A stretch of 64,000 nucleotides of DNA from Sphingobacterium multivorum (GCF_039511225.1 NZ_CP154261.1:930001-994000), one strand, 5' to 3'. Shown: positions 17,317 to 26,830, counted from the stretch's first letter. The notes: generated by a model from the letters alone, not told the origin. Numbers and translations are program-made.

Positions 17317-18723
17317 CTAAGCGTGTATTGCTCTATTTGCTGTCGCTGCTAGCGCCGCCTCTTTGATTGCTTCCGTATAGGTTGGGTGTGCGTGGCAAAT
17401 ACGTGCGATATCTTCTGCAGATGCACGGTATTCCATAGCTACGGTTGCCTCACCGATCATATCTGCTGCACGCGGACCGATCATATGTACACCCAATACT
17501 TCATCAGTTGTGGCGTCAGCCAGTACTTTTACAAAACCGTCGGTGTCACCCGATGCTTTTGCACGACCAGAAGCTTTGAAAGAGAATGATCCAGCTTTGT
17601 ATTTTACACCAGCCTCTTTAAGTTGTTCTTCCGTCTTGCCAACAGAAGCAACTTCAGGCCAAGTATACACAACACCTGGGATCAAATTATAATCAATATG
17701 TGGTTTTTGACCTGCGATATATTCTGCAACATATACACCTTCGTCTTCCGCTTTGTGTGCCAACATTGCTCCAGTGATCACATCGCCAATGGCAAATACA
17801 CCTTGTACAGCCGTTTCCAAATGTGCATTAACGGGGATTTTCTTGCCTCTTTCTTCGACCGTAATGCCGATATTTTCTAATCCTAACCCTTCAGAATAAG
17901 CGGTACGACCAACGGCTACGATACAATAATCACCTTCTAGCGTTACTTCTTGTCCTTTTGGATCTTCTGCAGTTACTTTTACAACTTTACCTTTCGCAGA
18001 AGCTCCAGTTACTTTATGACCTAAATAGAACTCCATGCCCAATGATTTTTTCAAAACACGTTGTAGTTCTTTTCCTAAGCCACCATCCATTGTACCGATG
18101 ATCGATTTTGCAAATTCCACAACAGAAACTTTTGAACCCAAGCGCGCGTAAACTGAGCCTAATTCCAAACCGATAACACCACCACCAATGACGATAAGGT
18201 GTTTTGGTATCTCTTTTAGGTTAAGTGCTTCGGTAGAGGTAATGATTCTTTTTTTATCAACAGGTAAGAAAGGCAATGCAGTAGGTTTCGATCCCGTTGC
18301 AATAATGACATTCTTAGCCGTGATCTGCTCTGTGGAGCCATCTGCTTTCGTTATTTTGATGGTGTTTTTGTCCACAAATGAACCCACACCTTGAAAACTG
18401 TCAATTTTATTCTTTTTGAATAAGAAGGTGATACCGGCAGTATTTTGGGCAATGACATCGTCTTTACGAGCAATCATCTTTGCCATGTCTACTTTCAGGT
18501 CTTTCAAGCTGATGCCGAATGCATCAAAATTGTGCGCAGCATTGTGGTAATGCTCCGAAGAATCCAAAAGCGCTTTTGAAGGAATACATCCAACGTTAAG
18601 ACAAGTACCACCAAATGTGCTATATTTTTCAATAACAGCTGTTTTTAATCCTAATTGGGCACAACGGATAGCTCCTACATATCCGCCTGGACCACTTCCG
18701 ATTACAATTACGTCGTATTGCAT
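17317..18723 (-). CDS. lpdA: Dihydrolipoyl dehydrogenase (second copy)
   Basis: E3 flavoprotein of 468 aa with FAD loop GSGPGGYVGAIRCAQLG, redox disulfide GGTCLNVGCIPSKALL, NAD loop VIGGGVIGLELGSVYARLG and catalytic CHAHPTYTEAIKEA. The GTCLNVGCIPSK form is the classical mitochondrial/proteobacterial type, unlike the GICLNWGCIPTK of the first copy. The two probably serve different 2-oxoacid dehydrogenase complexes; no E1 or E2 gene is nearby to say which. A -7 box lies just upstream. Confidence 0.96.
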   Translation of the reverse strand: MQYDVIVIGSGPGGYVGAIRCAQLGLKTAVIEKYSTFGGTCLNVGCIPSKALLDSSEHYHNAAHNFDAFGISLKDLKVDMAKMIARKDDVIAQNTAGITFLFKKNKIDSFQGVGSFVDKNTIKITKADGSTEQITAKNVIIATGSKPTALPFLPVDKKRIITSTEALNLKEIPKHLIVIGGGVIGLELGSVYARLGSKVSVVEFAKSIIGTMDGGLGKELQRVLKKSLGMEFYLGHKVTGASAKGKVVKVTAEDPKGQEVTLEGDYCIVAVGRTAYSEGLGLENIGITVEERGKKIPVNAHLETAVQGVFAIGDVITGAMLAHKAEDEGVYVAEYIAGQKPHIDYNLIPGVVYTWPEVASVGKTEEQLKEAGVKYKAGSFSFKASGRAKASGDTDGFVKVLADATTDEVLGVHMIGPRAADMIGEATVAMEYRASAEDIARICHAHPTYTEAIKEAALAATANRAIHA

Positions 18724-18749
18724 TGATTACGTTTTATTTTTTTGTACCA

Positions 18750-18757
18750 CAAATTTA
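18750..18757 (-). promoter_or_regulatory. -7 box for the second lpd
   Basis: TAAATTTG on the minus strand, 26 bases before the ATG. Confidence 0.55.
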
Positions 18758-18895
18758 ATGATTATTAATGGGATAGGAAATCAAAACTTACGATTTGTGA
18801 CCAAAGACCCTTACTTTACATTTTTTTGATAAAAGAATCGAAATTGTGCACCTTTTGGAGGAATGAGTAGGTGTTTGTGGGGGGAAATAAATCTA

Positions 18896-18930
18896 AAAAA
18901 AGGATATTCATATTTTGAATATCCTTTTTT
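18896..18930 (-). terminator. Terminator downstream of the azurin gene
   Basis: Hairpin AAAAAAGGATATTCA and its complement with a 5-nt loop, with A and T runs on the two sides; it follows the azurin stop codon by 9 bp. Confidence 0.85.
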
Positions 18931-18939
18931 ACTTATTTG

Positions 18940-19473
18940 TTATTCTGCAACAATTTTTCCTTGCATGACACCATAATGGCCAGGGAAGCTACAAATAAAC
19001 GTGTAAACCCCTTTTTCAAGTGTAAAAGTGATTTTATCCGTTTCTCCAGGTCCCAATAATTTGGTATGGGAAACAATTGAAGATAACGCTGATTTTGGAA
19101 TATATTCGTCGGCAGCAGCTGCGGCAGCCTCAGCACCAAAAGTTGGAAGGTCAACACCTGGTTTTAGGATAACGACGTTGTGTCCCATGGACTCTTTTGG
19201 CATAGTACCTGCATTTTTGAAAGATAACTCGACAGGCTCACCCGCTTTTACACGAAATAAATCCTTATCGTATTTCATTTGATCGTTACCTTCTAAAGAT
19301 AAGCTGTTGGAAATAGCTACGTTTTCAATACCAGGCACTGTTTCTGTCGCTTGGCTTTCTGTTGAAGTTGCTGCTTCTGTACTAGTTGATTTTTCAGACT
19401 TGTCACTGTTTCCACCACAAGAAGCAATTGATAAAGCAACTGCTACTGCTGGTATCATAAAAAGTTTTTTCAT
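18940..19473 (-). CDS. Azurin-like cupredoxin lipoprotein
   Basis: Type-1 blue copper protein, a small electron carrier. The N-terminus is a lipoprotein signal (KKLFMIPAVAVALSIASCGG, lipid-anchored Cys19), then a Ser/Thr/Glu-rich linker. The cupredoxin domain has the azurin copper ligands: His in SMGHNVVIL, and Cys, His and Met in CSFPGHYGVMQG with exact azurin spacing (Cys, +5 His, +9 Met). An Ala-rich stretch replaces part of the azurin helix. It is predicted to be membrane-anchored and to face the periplasm or outside. It is monocistronic with its own terminator; partners are not evident, although a TsdA-like cytochrome lies elsewhere in the window. Confidence 0.92.
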   Translation of the reverse strand: MKKLFMIPAVAVALSIASCGGNSDKSEKSTSTEAATSTESQATETVPGIENVAISNSLSLEGNDQMKYDKDLFRVKAGEPVELSFKNAGTMPKESMGHNVVILKPGVDLPTFGAEAAAAAADEYIPKSALSSIVSHTKLLGPGETDKITFTLEKGVYTFICSFPGHYGVMQGKIVAE

Positions 19474-19650
19474 TTGAATGATTGTTTGTTTATCTTTTAT
19501 TTTACTGGAGGCATTTCCGCTGCCCTCAGCGGTTTAGTGATGAAGTTATTATGAATTTGATTCCTTTTTGGATACGCGTTCAGGAGAAATAACATCAAAA
19601 CATATTGTTAATGTTTTAAAATTAATGATTTCATTGATAAATTGAAACTA

Positions 19651-21252
19651 TCATTTCAATTTTGACAATAAAGTATCAATTGTTTTATATAATTTGATAG
19701 GATCGAATGGCTTGCCGACAACTTCATTGGCTCCGGCATCGAGTGCTTCCTGTTGTTCGGCCTGTAACACCGACGCTGAAATGGAAATAATTGGCATGTT
19801 GGCGATTGTCGGATTTGTATTTCGACGTATTTCCTTAATCGCTTCAAAACCACTCATCAGTGGCATGTGTGCATCCATAAATACCAAATCAATTTTTTTC
19901 TTGTTGATCTCTTCTAAGGCAATGAGGCCATTGGTTGCTAAAGTGATCTCACAGTTCCAGCTTTTGAGGATATTTGCCAACATAAAACTGTTTAATTCAT
20001 TGTCTTCAGCAATCAGAATCATCGGGAAGTTGAACTTGGGTAACTCTGTATAAAGTATCTGCGTTTCTTTCTCGACGGGTTTGTCTTTGATTTTGTCGAA
20101 AGTACATTCAAAGGAAAATATACTTCCTTTACCGTATTCGCTTGAAGCAAAAACCCGACCGTTGAGCAGGGCAGCAATACGTTTTACAATCGCCAATCCC
20201 AATCCTGTACCACCAAATTTTTTGGTAATGCTATCCTCTCCCTGTTCAAACGCAATAAATATTTTTTCCAGGGCATCTTCTACGATGCCAATTCCTGTGT
20301 CTATCACCTGAAACCGTAAACAGATACTATGGTTGTCTTCTGTCAGAAGCTGAATTTTTAAAACAACGGACCCTTCTGCAGTGAATTTAAAACTATTGGA
20401 TATAAAATTGGTCAATATTTGTTTTAATCGAAGTGGATCTGTTAGAAAATAGCTTGTGATCCGCTCATCGACATCAATTGAAAAATCTAGGCCTTTGTAG
20501 ATCGCTTTATCAATGAAGAGATTGTTTAGATCATCCGTAATATCATGTACAGAGGTAGATTCCATATTAAGTTTCATCATGCCCGAGTCAACTTTCGATA
20601 AGTCGAGTATGTCGTTGATAATAGTCAACAGATTTTGAGAGGCAGAATCCAATTTATTGATCCAATTTTCTTGCTCTAGCGTGAGCTGAGAGTTTTTTAG
20701 CATCTGTGTAATGCCCATAATGCCGTTAATTGGAGTACGGATCTCATGGCTCATGTTGGCTAAAAAGGTTTCCTTGGATTTTCGTGCAAGATCGGCCTCT
20801 TCCTTTGCTTTAAGAATAGCTTGTTTTGACTCTTCTAAAGCAATGTTTTTCTCTTTAATTTCTTGCTGTATCAGTAATTGCTGAACAAAAGATTTGACTT
20901 TCGCGATGGTTGCTTCGGGGTTGAGTGGTTTATATAAATAATCCACAGCTCCGCTATTAAGTCCCTGAATGAGGTATTTGTCTTCTTTTGAAATCGCTGT
21001 CACCATAATGGGGATAATATGATTTGTTTTCGGATTCTTCTTTAGAAAGGAAACAAATTCAAAACCGTTGATTTCGGGCATTTGTACATCTACGAGCGCT
21101 AAATCGATATCCTCTTTCCAACAGATTTTTAAGGCTTCGTTGGGATCTGTGCTCGTTACTATATTTATATTTTCGATATCTTCCAGCAATGCTGTTAGAC
21201 TGATAATATTTTCAATTTTATCATCGACAATCAATATATTTACCTTCTTCAT
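19651..21252 (-). CDS. REC-histidine kinase-REC hybrid signalling protein
   Basis: Cytoplasmic 533-residue protein. It has an N-terminal receiver (ILIVDDKIENII, phospho-Asp near residue 52 in LALVDVQMP, Lys in DYLYKPL), a coiled-coil linker, and a HisKA dimerisation domain with FLANMSHEIRTPING (His near 167). A HATPase follows (N-box ILTNFISNSFKFT, G-boxes DTGIGI and GGTGLGLAI), then a second receiver with Asp near 459 in LVFMDAHMP. It has no sensor domain, so input probably comes through the first receiver. It is last in the minus-strand operon with the large hybrid kinase, CheR and CheB. Confidence 0.93.
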   Translation of the reverse strand: MKKVNILIVDDKIENIISLTALLEDIENINIVTSTDPNEALKICWKEDIDLALVDVQMPEINGFEFVSFLKKNPKTNHIIPIMVTAISKEDKYLIQGLNSGAVDYLYKPLNPEATIAKVKSFVQQLLIQQEIKEKNIALEESKQAILKAKEEADLARKSKETFLANMSHEIRTPINGIMGITQMLKNSQLTLEQENWINKLDSASQNLLTIINDILDLSKVDSGMMKLNMESTSVHDITDDLNNLFIDKAIYKGLDFSIDVDERITSYFLTDPLRLKQILTNFISNSFKFTAEGSVVLKIQLLTEDNHSICLRFQVIDTGIGIVEDALEKIFIAFEQGEDSITKKFGGTGLGLAIVKRIAALLNGRVFASSEYGKGSIFSFECTFDKIKDKPVEKETQILYTELPKFNFPMILIAEDNELNSFMLANILKSWNCEITLATNGLIALEEINKKKIDLVFMDAHMPLMSGFEAIKEIRRNTNPTIANMPIISISASVLQAEQQEALDAGANEVVGKPFDPIKLYKTIDTLLSKLK

Positions 21253-21274
21253 TATAGCAAATCTAAATACAATT

Positions 21275-21835
21275 TTAAGTCAACTGCTTGATGTAATCTT
21301 TTATTTCTTGAATACTCAAAATGCGTTCCTGTGCATCGAGCTGAATAGCTGCTTCGGGCATGATGGGAACTTCAGCAGTCGCAGGGTCTTGTACAAATGT
21401 CTTCCCACCGTATCGTTTTATCATTAATAATCCTTGTGCACCATCCTGATTCGCTCCAGAGAACAAAATAGCTGTACAGTTTTCTTTATATATTTCGGCT
21501 ACGGATTCAAAAGTCACATCAATTGATGGCCTTGAGTACTGAACAGGTTCCGAGATATCCAAAGAAAAGCTGTAATCTGGCTCAACCAGAAGATGATAGC
21601 CCGCAGGGGCAAAGTAGATTGTCCCATTTTCTATCGCTTCCTTATCATCTGCAGTTTTTATTTTTTGAACAAGTGCTTTGGAAAGCGTGTCCTCAATACT
21701 AGAAGCATATTTAGGGTTTCTGTGTACAATGACAATAACGGGTATGTGTATTGGTCGTTCCAATGACTTTAAGATATTTAGAATCACACTAAAGCCACCT
21801 GCGGACCCCGCTAACAAAAGAATTTTTCTTTCCAT
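21275..21835 (-). CDS. CheB-type protein-glutamate methylesterase, catalytic domain only
   Basis: A 186-residue stand-alone CheB domain without the usual receiver. The catalytic Ser is in LLAGSAGGF, the His in VIVIVHRNP and the Asp in FSGANQDGAQG. It demethylates or deamidates glutamates in chemoreceptors, but no receptor or flagellar gene is visible; in such clusters CheB and CheR are thought to act on kinase-linked signalling. The ATG at 21835 lies two bases after the cheR stop (TAGTGATG); a GTG one codon earlier is also possible. Confidence 0.93.
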   Translation of the reverse strand: MERKILLLAGSAGGFSVILNILKSLERPIHIPVIVIVHRNPKYASSIEDTLSKALVQKIKTADDKEAIENGTIYFAPAGYHLLVEPDYSFSLDISEPVQYSRPSIDVTFESVAEIYKENCTAILFSGANQDGAQGLLMIKRYGGKTFVQDPATAEVPIMPEAAIQLDAQERILSIQEIKDYIKQLT

Positions 21836-21837
21836 CA

Positions 21838-22677
21838 CTACCCAATTTTTTGGTAAATATTCTGTTTTTTGTTTACGATCTTAAATTTAGCTGAGTCTTT
21901 ATAGTTGATTAAAGATTCTTTCGCCCCCAAACATAAGAAGCCGAGATGGCATAGTGAATGATAGAATAAATCCAGGACTTTATTTTGCAATTCAGTATCA
22001 AAATAAATCAATACATTACGGCAGGTAATCAGTTGAAATTCATTAAAAACGCCATCGGACACCAAGCTATGCATGGAGAAAAGAACATTTTTCTTAAGGC
22101 TATTATTAATGGTAGCGGCATTGTACATCGCTGTATAATAATCCGACAAGGAGTTTTTTGGTTCTGTTTTAATAAAATTCTCCGAGTATTCTTTGACTTT
22201 TGCAAGCGCATAAATGCCGCGTTTTGCCTTTTCTAACACTTTGCTGTTAATATCGGTACCATAAATAAACGCACGTTGATATAGATTAGCTTCTTCTAAT
22301 AAGATGGCTAACGAATAGACTTCTTCGCCTGTAGAACAACCTGCACTCCAAAGTTTAATATGTGGATAAGTTGCGAGGTAGGGAAATACATCGATTTTTA
22401 CAGCTTTATAGAAATCCGGATCCCTAAACATTTCTGTCACATTGACAGTGATTTCCTGTAGAAAATAGGTGCTGAATCCGGGCTGATTGATCAAATTGGA
22501 CTTTAACTCCTGCAGATTGAGCTTATTAAGTTCCATTATCCTATTCACACGTCTTTTTAGCGAAGCTCTTGTATAGCCCGACACATCATAACCATGGAGA
22601 TTTTTGACTATATCAACAACTTCTTCCAACTCTTCAAAATTGATCATTGCTACTGTTTTATCGGTTAACTCAGCCAT
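21838..22677 (-). CDS. CheR-type glutamate O-methyltransferase
   Basis: A SAM-dependent methyltransferase of 279 residues. The CheR all-alpha N-terminal domain (GYDVSGYTRASLKRRVNRIM, with TRASLKRR as the receptor-binding-like helix) precedes the Rossmann domain with KLWSAGCSTGEEVYSLAILLEE (SAM site) and LITCRNVLIYFD. The start overlaps the upstream hybrid kinase by 13 bp, indicating translational coupling. Its methylation target is unknown because no methyl-accepting receptor is nearby. Confidence 0.94.
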   Translation of the reverse strand: MAELTDKTVAMINFEELEEVVDIVKNLHGYDVSGYTRASLKRRVNRIMELNKLNLQELKSNLINQPGFSTYFLQEITVNVTEMFRDPDFYKAVKIDVFPYLATYPHIKLWSAGCSTGEEVYSLAILLEEANLYQRAFIYGTDINSKVLEKAKRGIYALAKVKEYSENFIKTEPKNSLSDYYTAMYNAATINNSLKKNVLFSMHSLVSDGVFNEFQLITCRNVLIYFDTELQNKVLDLFYHSLCHLGFLCLGAKESLINYKDSAKFKIVNKKQNIYQKIG

Positions 22678-25600
22678 ACGCGCATTAGGGATATCAATTT
22701 ATCAACATCAATCGGTTTACTAATATAATCGTTTGCTCCAACAGCAATTGTTTTTTCCCGATCCCCTTTCATTGCTTTCGCTGTCACAGCAATAATAGGG
22801 AGATTTGCAAATTTCTTATTTGCCCTTATTTTTTCAATTGCTTCATAACCATCCATCACAGGCATCATGATATCCATTAAAACAAGGTCAATCTGTTCAT
22901 TTCTTTCCAGAATATCTAATGCTTCCTGACCATTGTTGGCAATTTCAATGTTCATGTCATAGCTTTCAAACGCCGTGCTAAGCGCAAAAATATTCCGCAT
23001 ATCGTCATCTGCTAGCAGTACTGTTTTGGAGGCTAAATTGTTTTCAGCAATGACAGAAGCTCCTGAGTGATTAAACATATTGTATTCGCGCTTATTGCTG
23101 CGAATTTTATTTAAGAATAAATTCACTTCATCAATCAGACGATTATTTGATTTAGCAGACTTAAGGACCATCGCTTGGCTGTGATGCAAAATTTCGGAAG
23201 TCTGCTCTGTAGTAAGTTCCATTGCCGTATTGATGATAATGGGTAAATCCTTAAATTGATGATTTGATTTGATTTCATTCAAGAGTTCAATGCCTGATTT
23301 GTCAGGAAGGTTCAGGTCCATAATGATGCAGTCAAATAATTTTTCCTGATCCAAGAGATCGAGGGCCTGTTTTGCATTAAAAGCCTGAAATATCTGAATA
23401 TGCTGTTCTTCTAAAGATTGTTTGATAAAATCGCTTTGAATTTCCTGATCTTCTACCAGCAGGATTCTTTTCAATGGATGACTGGTCGATGCTTTTATCT
23501 GTAAGAATGTTTCAGCCAAAGATTCTTCTGACACAGGTTTAGCCATAAACCCGATGGCTCCGGCAGAAATTGGTTCATCATGTAAAAATGTTCCTGCCGA
23601 CATCATGTGCACGGGAATTTCCTTGGTGTTATCAATTTTTTTGAGGTTACGAAGCACTTCCCACCCATCCATTTTAGGCAACATAATATCTAAGATAATT
23701 GCGGCAGGTCGTAAATTTTGTGCTTTTTGTAAACCATCTTGCCCATCATAGCTGATATATACGTCATAGCCATTTTGTTCGGCGTAGTCTTTGAGAATAT
23801 CTGCAAAAATAAAATCGTCCTCAATAATCAGCAGTTTATTGTGTTTTCCGTCGGTGTCGATCGACTTCGTTTTTTCTACTATAGGAGATTCATTCGGAAC
23901 TTGCAGCGGTAGGTCACTTTCTTTTTTGGTCGATGTCATTTCCGGAATTTGAATTTCCTGTTCTAGCGGAATACTGAAGGTGAAGATACTACCTTCACCA
24001 ACCTTACTGGATAAGGTTATTTTTCCTTTTAGTAATCCGGCAATTTCGCGACATATCGATAAGCCTAAACCAGTGCCACCATATTTACGGCTCGTTGAGC
24101 CGTCTTCCTGTTTAAAGGCATCGAAGATAAGCTCCTGTTTTTCAGGAGCGATCCCGATCCCATTATCTTTGACCGTAAAGTGAAGATTTCCTGCTTCAAC
24201 TATTATTCCTAAAGAAACTTCGCCCTTTTCACCTGTAAATTTGAACGCATTCGATAATAAATTCTTGAGGACTTGTTGTATCCGATGTTCATCACCAATA
24301 AATTCCTCCGGTGCATTTACATTGACATCGAGCAAGAAGTGGATATTTTTCGAAGCTGCGGTATCACTAAAAAAATCTTTAATATAATTGACGAGGTAAT
24401 TCGTGTTAATACGTTCTTTTTGTACCTCCACCTTTCCGGATTCAATTTTTGCCAGATCCAACAATTCGTTAATTAAATGGAGGAGATCAGATCCGGCGCT
24501 ATGGATAACAGATGCATATTTTATTTGGTCCTCACTGAGGTTTTTCTTTTTGTTGTCCTGAAGTAATTTGGCAAGAATGAGAATACTATTAAGTGGAGTC
24601 CGCAATTCATGGCTCATATTGGCCATAAATTCAGATTTATATTTACTGGACAGTTCTACTTCCTCTATTTTTTGAGCGATGGCCTGACGGGCTTTTTCTA
24701 GATCTTCATTTTGTGCAAAGAGCAATTTTGCCTTCTCGTCCAGTTCATTATTGGTTTGGATAAGCTCTTCCTGCTGTACTCTAAGCTCTTCCTCAGAAGC
24801 CTCCAACAAATGTGTTTTATGGATTAATTCCTCATTGGTTGTTCTCAATTCTTCCTGTTGAGCCTCTAATTCCTCGGTTTGCTGTTGAAGTTCCTCATAA
24901 AGATCGGCAAGCTTTCCATGCGTTTGGGCTACTTTGATGATAACGGCAATGTTATCTTTTGCTTTATCCAAGAAGTTAAATCGCAGCTGCTCGTCCTTCG
25001 CATTGATTATGGGGCAACAGATCTCCATGATGCCGACACAATGATTTTCATAAGAGAAGGGAACGATATAAATTTCAGCTTCTAATCGATCTGATAACGA
25101 GGTTTCTAAGATAAGGTGCTTGTGGTCAATATCCTTAATTTTAACAACCTTATGGTTGTTTGCCACTTCGCCTAAAATACCATCATTTTCCTTAAACGTT
25201 CGTTTGATATACTGTGTTGAGGAAATACCAATTTTGTGGCAAAGCTGATACTCCTGATAGTTATCATCAAAAATATAAACAGTCCCACCTAACGCTTTTG
25301 TCGTGGACGCAATAGCATGTAAGCTTATTTCGGCAATTTTCTTGTCTGTATAATCACCGCGTAACTGTTCGTCGATATGATTGATAGCATTCAGAATCCA
25401 GTTGTCATTGTTGGTTTGGTCTTGCAAAAGCTGGAGTTGATCATTAGACTCCTGCTGGCTTCTTACAGTAGACCTCAGAAATCTAGAGATCGAGGAAATT
25501 TTGGCGAGAATATAGAAGAATCCGCTTAAGCCAATGGCGATGAAAAGGTAAGTAATGTACTGGGCCAGTTGCAGATCATTTCTGGATTTTTCTAAGAGTC

Positions 25601-26090
25601 TTGCACGCTGATCCAATAAATCTCTTGAAAGTAGATCGATCTCAGCTAATATAGCGGCCTTTCGTTCATGAATACGATGGGATTTAGAAAGCGTTTCTTG
25701 TGTATTCGCAATATCTTGATCAAAATCATAAAACGTCGCAACGTCTTTGCGGATAGTTTCGATGCTGTTAGGCGGTACATGGTAGAAATCATCTCTCAAA
25801 CTTAAAGAACGTAGGAGTTCATCCGTTTTTCTTAATTCCAATTTGTAGGGAATAAATAACGAAGCATCTCTTTTATTCAGATAATCAAGTTTGGTGTCGT
25901 TTACTTCATCAACACTTGATTTAATTTCATTAATAATATTGAATCTATTTTCGGCAACTCGAACAATACTTCGTTCGTTATTTAAATTATGATGCAGCGA
26001 TATGAAAAAATATAGGGCTGAAAGGAAGATAAGCGAAAAAGAAATGATCACTCCTATGGTAATTTGCTTTCTATAATTTTTTCGATCCAT
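22665..26090 (-). CDS. Large hybrid histidine kinase: CHASE3-like sensor, GAF, coiled coil, kinase, three receivers
   Basis: A membrane-bound 1141-residue sensor. Two membrane helices (residues ~12-30 and ~178-198) enclose a helical CHASE3-like extracytoplasmic domain, followed by a GAF domain (~235-395). A long Glu/Gln-rich coiled coil with repeated QQEELRTTNEEL-type heptads leads to HisKA (YKSEFMANMSHELRTPLNS, His near 493) and the HATPase (GGTGLGLSICREIAG). Three receivers follow, with Asp near 799, 923 and 1070. The third has the full DDD/D/K set. It is the first gene of the signalling operon. A possible -7 box (TAGGTTTG, minus strand, 26217-26224) lies about 130 bp upstream. Confidence 0.93.
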   Translation of the reverse strand: MDRKNYRKQITIGVIISFSLIFLSALYFFISLHHNLNNERSIVRVAENRFNIINEIKSSVDEVNDTKLDYLNKRDASLFIPYKLELRKTDELLRSLSLRDDFYHVPPNSIETIRKDVATFYDFDQDIANTQETLSKSHRIHERKAAILAEIDLLSRDLLDQRARLLEKSRNDLQLAQYITYLFIAIGLSGFFYILAKISSISRFLRSTVRSQQESNDQLQLLQDQTNNDNWILNAINHIDEQLRGDYTDKKIAEISLHAIASTTKALGGTVYIFDDNYQEYQLCHKIGISSTQYIKRTFKENDGILGEVANNHKVVKIKDIDHKHLILETSLSDRLEAEIYIVPFSYENHCVGIMEICCPIINAKDEQLRFNFLDKAKDNIAVIIKVAQTHGKLADLYEELQQQTEELEAQQEELRTTNEELIHKTHLLEASEEELRVQQEELIQTNNELDEKAKLLFAQNEDLEKARQAIAQKIEEVELSSKYKSEFMANMSHELRTPLNSILILAKLLQDNKKKNLSEDQIKYASVIHSAGSDLLHLINELLDLAKIESGKVEVQKERINTNYLVNYIKDFFSDTAASKNIHFLLDVNVNAPEEFIGDEHRIQQVLKNLLSNAFKFTGEKGEVSLGIIVEAGNLHFTVKDNGIGIAPEKQELIFDAFKQEDGSTSRKYGGTGLGLSICREIAGLLKGKITLSSKVGEGSIFTFSIPLEQEIQIPEMTSTKKESDLPLQVPNESPIVEKTKSIDTDGKHNKLLIIEDDFIFADILKDYAEQNGYDVYISYDGQDGLQKAQNLRPAAIILDIMLPKMDGWEVLRNLKKIDNTKEIPVHMMSAGTFLHDEPISAGAIGFMAKPVSEESLAETFLQIKASTSHPLKRILLVEDQEIQSDFIKQSLEEQHIQIFQAFNAKQALDLLDQEKLFDCIIMDLNLPDKSGIELLNEIKSNHQFKDLPIIINTAMELTTEQTSEILHHSQAMVLKSAKSNNRLIDEVNLFLNKIRSNKREYNMFNHSGASVIAENNLASKTVLLADDDMRNIFALSTAFESYDMNIEIANNGQEALDILERNEQIDLVLMDIMMPVMDGYEAIEKIRANKKFANLPIIAVTAKAMKGDREKTIAVGANDYISKPIDVDKLISLMRVWLS

Positions 26091-26367
26091 GTGAGAATGA
26101 GTTTATCGTTTACTTTTCTGTAGGTATTGTGTTTTGATGCTACCTGGGGAAAAAGATATATGTAAAATAACAAAAAAACTTGCTATTCCTAAAATAATCA
26201 AAAGTCAGTATAGAAACAAACCTATACACCAGTTAAGAATCCCCCAGTACGATCTATTTGCGCACAACATCGAATTTTTGTTGCGTAAGCGTAACTTAGG
26301 TCATTTTTTGTCTTTTAATTCCTAGTTGCGGCAAATTGAAATCAAATAGTAATCAAGTTTGGTTTTC

Positions 26368-26430
26368 TAACAGTACTTGTTCAGTGCTCGTTCAGTGATT
26401 GTTCAGTGCTTGTTCAGTGATCACTCAGTA
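26368..26430. repeat. 11-bp phased direct repeats, six CAGT cores
   Basis: CAGT occurs at 26371, 26382, 26393, 26404, 26415 and 26426, exactly 11 bp apart. The middle four are extended to identical GTTCAGTG octamers (26379, 26390, 26401, 26412). An inverted GAACTGAA follows at 26432. Such helical phasing fits a protein-binding iteron array. It lies in the 930-bp non-coding stretch between the hybrid kinase and kdsC. Confidence 0.85.
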
Positions 26431-26603
26431 TGAACTGAATATTAAGTGACTAATCACTGTCTAATAATAGATGGAAAACTGTAAAAAGCTTTAAGGTGAT
26501 ATGAAGATCCGTCAGGCTGAACGTTATTCCGATTATTGATAATCGGATATCGTAACAATCATCAAATAGTAGAATCTATAAAATAGAAGAAGAAAAAATA
26601 CTT

Positions 26604-26825
26604 ATAAAAACAAAACCCTGATGATGGGCACCAGGGTTCGTTACTAACCAATTATAAACCTAAATTATGAAAAGACTCTTTAAGGGCTTCTAAACTAAAT
26701 TAGTTGCCGTGTTGTGCCGTGAAAACTAAAAATGATTGTTTTTTAAATCTTATGCAAGCTTCAAGTAAATAACTCTTCTGACTGCTTGCTGTTAGTGTTT
26801 CATAGCGAGATAACCTTTAATTATC
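26604..26825 (-). ncRNA. Candidate ~220-nt small RNA with its own promoter and terminator
   Basis: On the minus strand a TAnnTTTG box (26831-26838) with TTG 21 bases further upstream predicts a start near 26825. A hairpin followed by a T-rich run predicts an end near 26604. No usable ORF lies between. The transcript could fold into several local hairpins: GATAA...TTATC, GCAAGC...GCTTGC, TTAGTT...AACTAA, and the terminator. Size is in the range of 6S RNA, but I could not confirm a 6S-like rod. The identity is unknown; prediction from signals only. Confidence 0.5.
26611..26638 (-). terminator. Terminator of the candidate small RNA
   Basis: Minus-strand stem AACCCTG/CAGGGTT with an 11-nt loop, followed by TTGTTTTT. 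On the plus strand the stem is not followed by a T-run, so it acts leftwards only. Confidence 0.7.
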
Positions 26826-26830
26826 TTCTA

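Noticed and set aside
26134..26325. Plus-strand ORF of 63 codons upstream of the hybrid kinase
   Set aside because: Composition is not protein-like and the region probably holds the kinase promoter.
26641..26700. Plus-strand leader of a SusC-type gene (sequence before an ATG encoding MKRLFKGF then stop)
   Set aside because: The ORF ends after eight codons with no barrel gene following; the minus-strand promoter and terminator fit a small RNA better.
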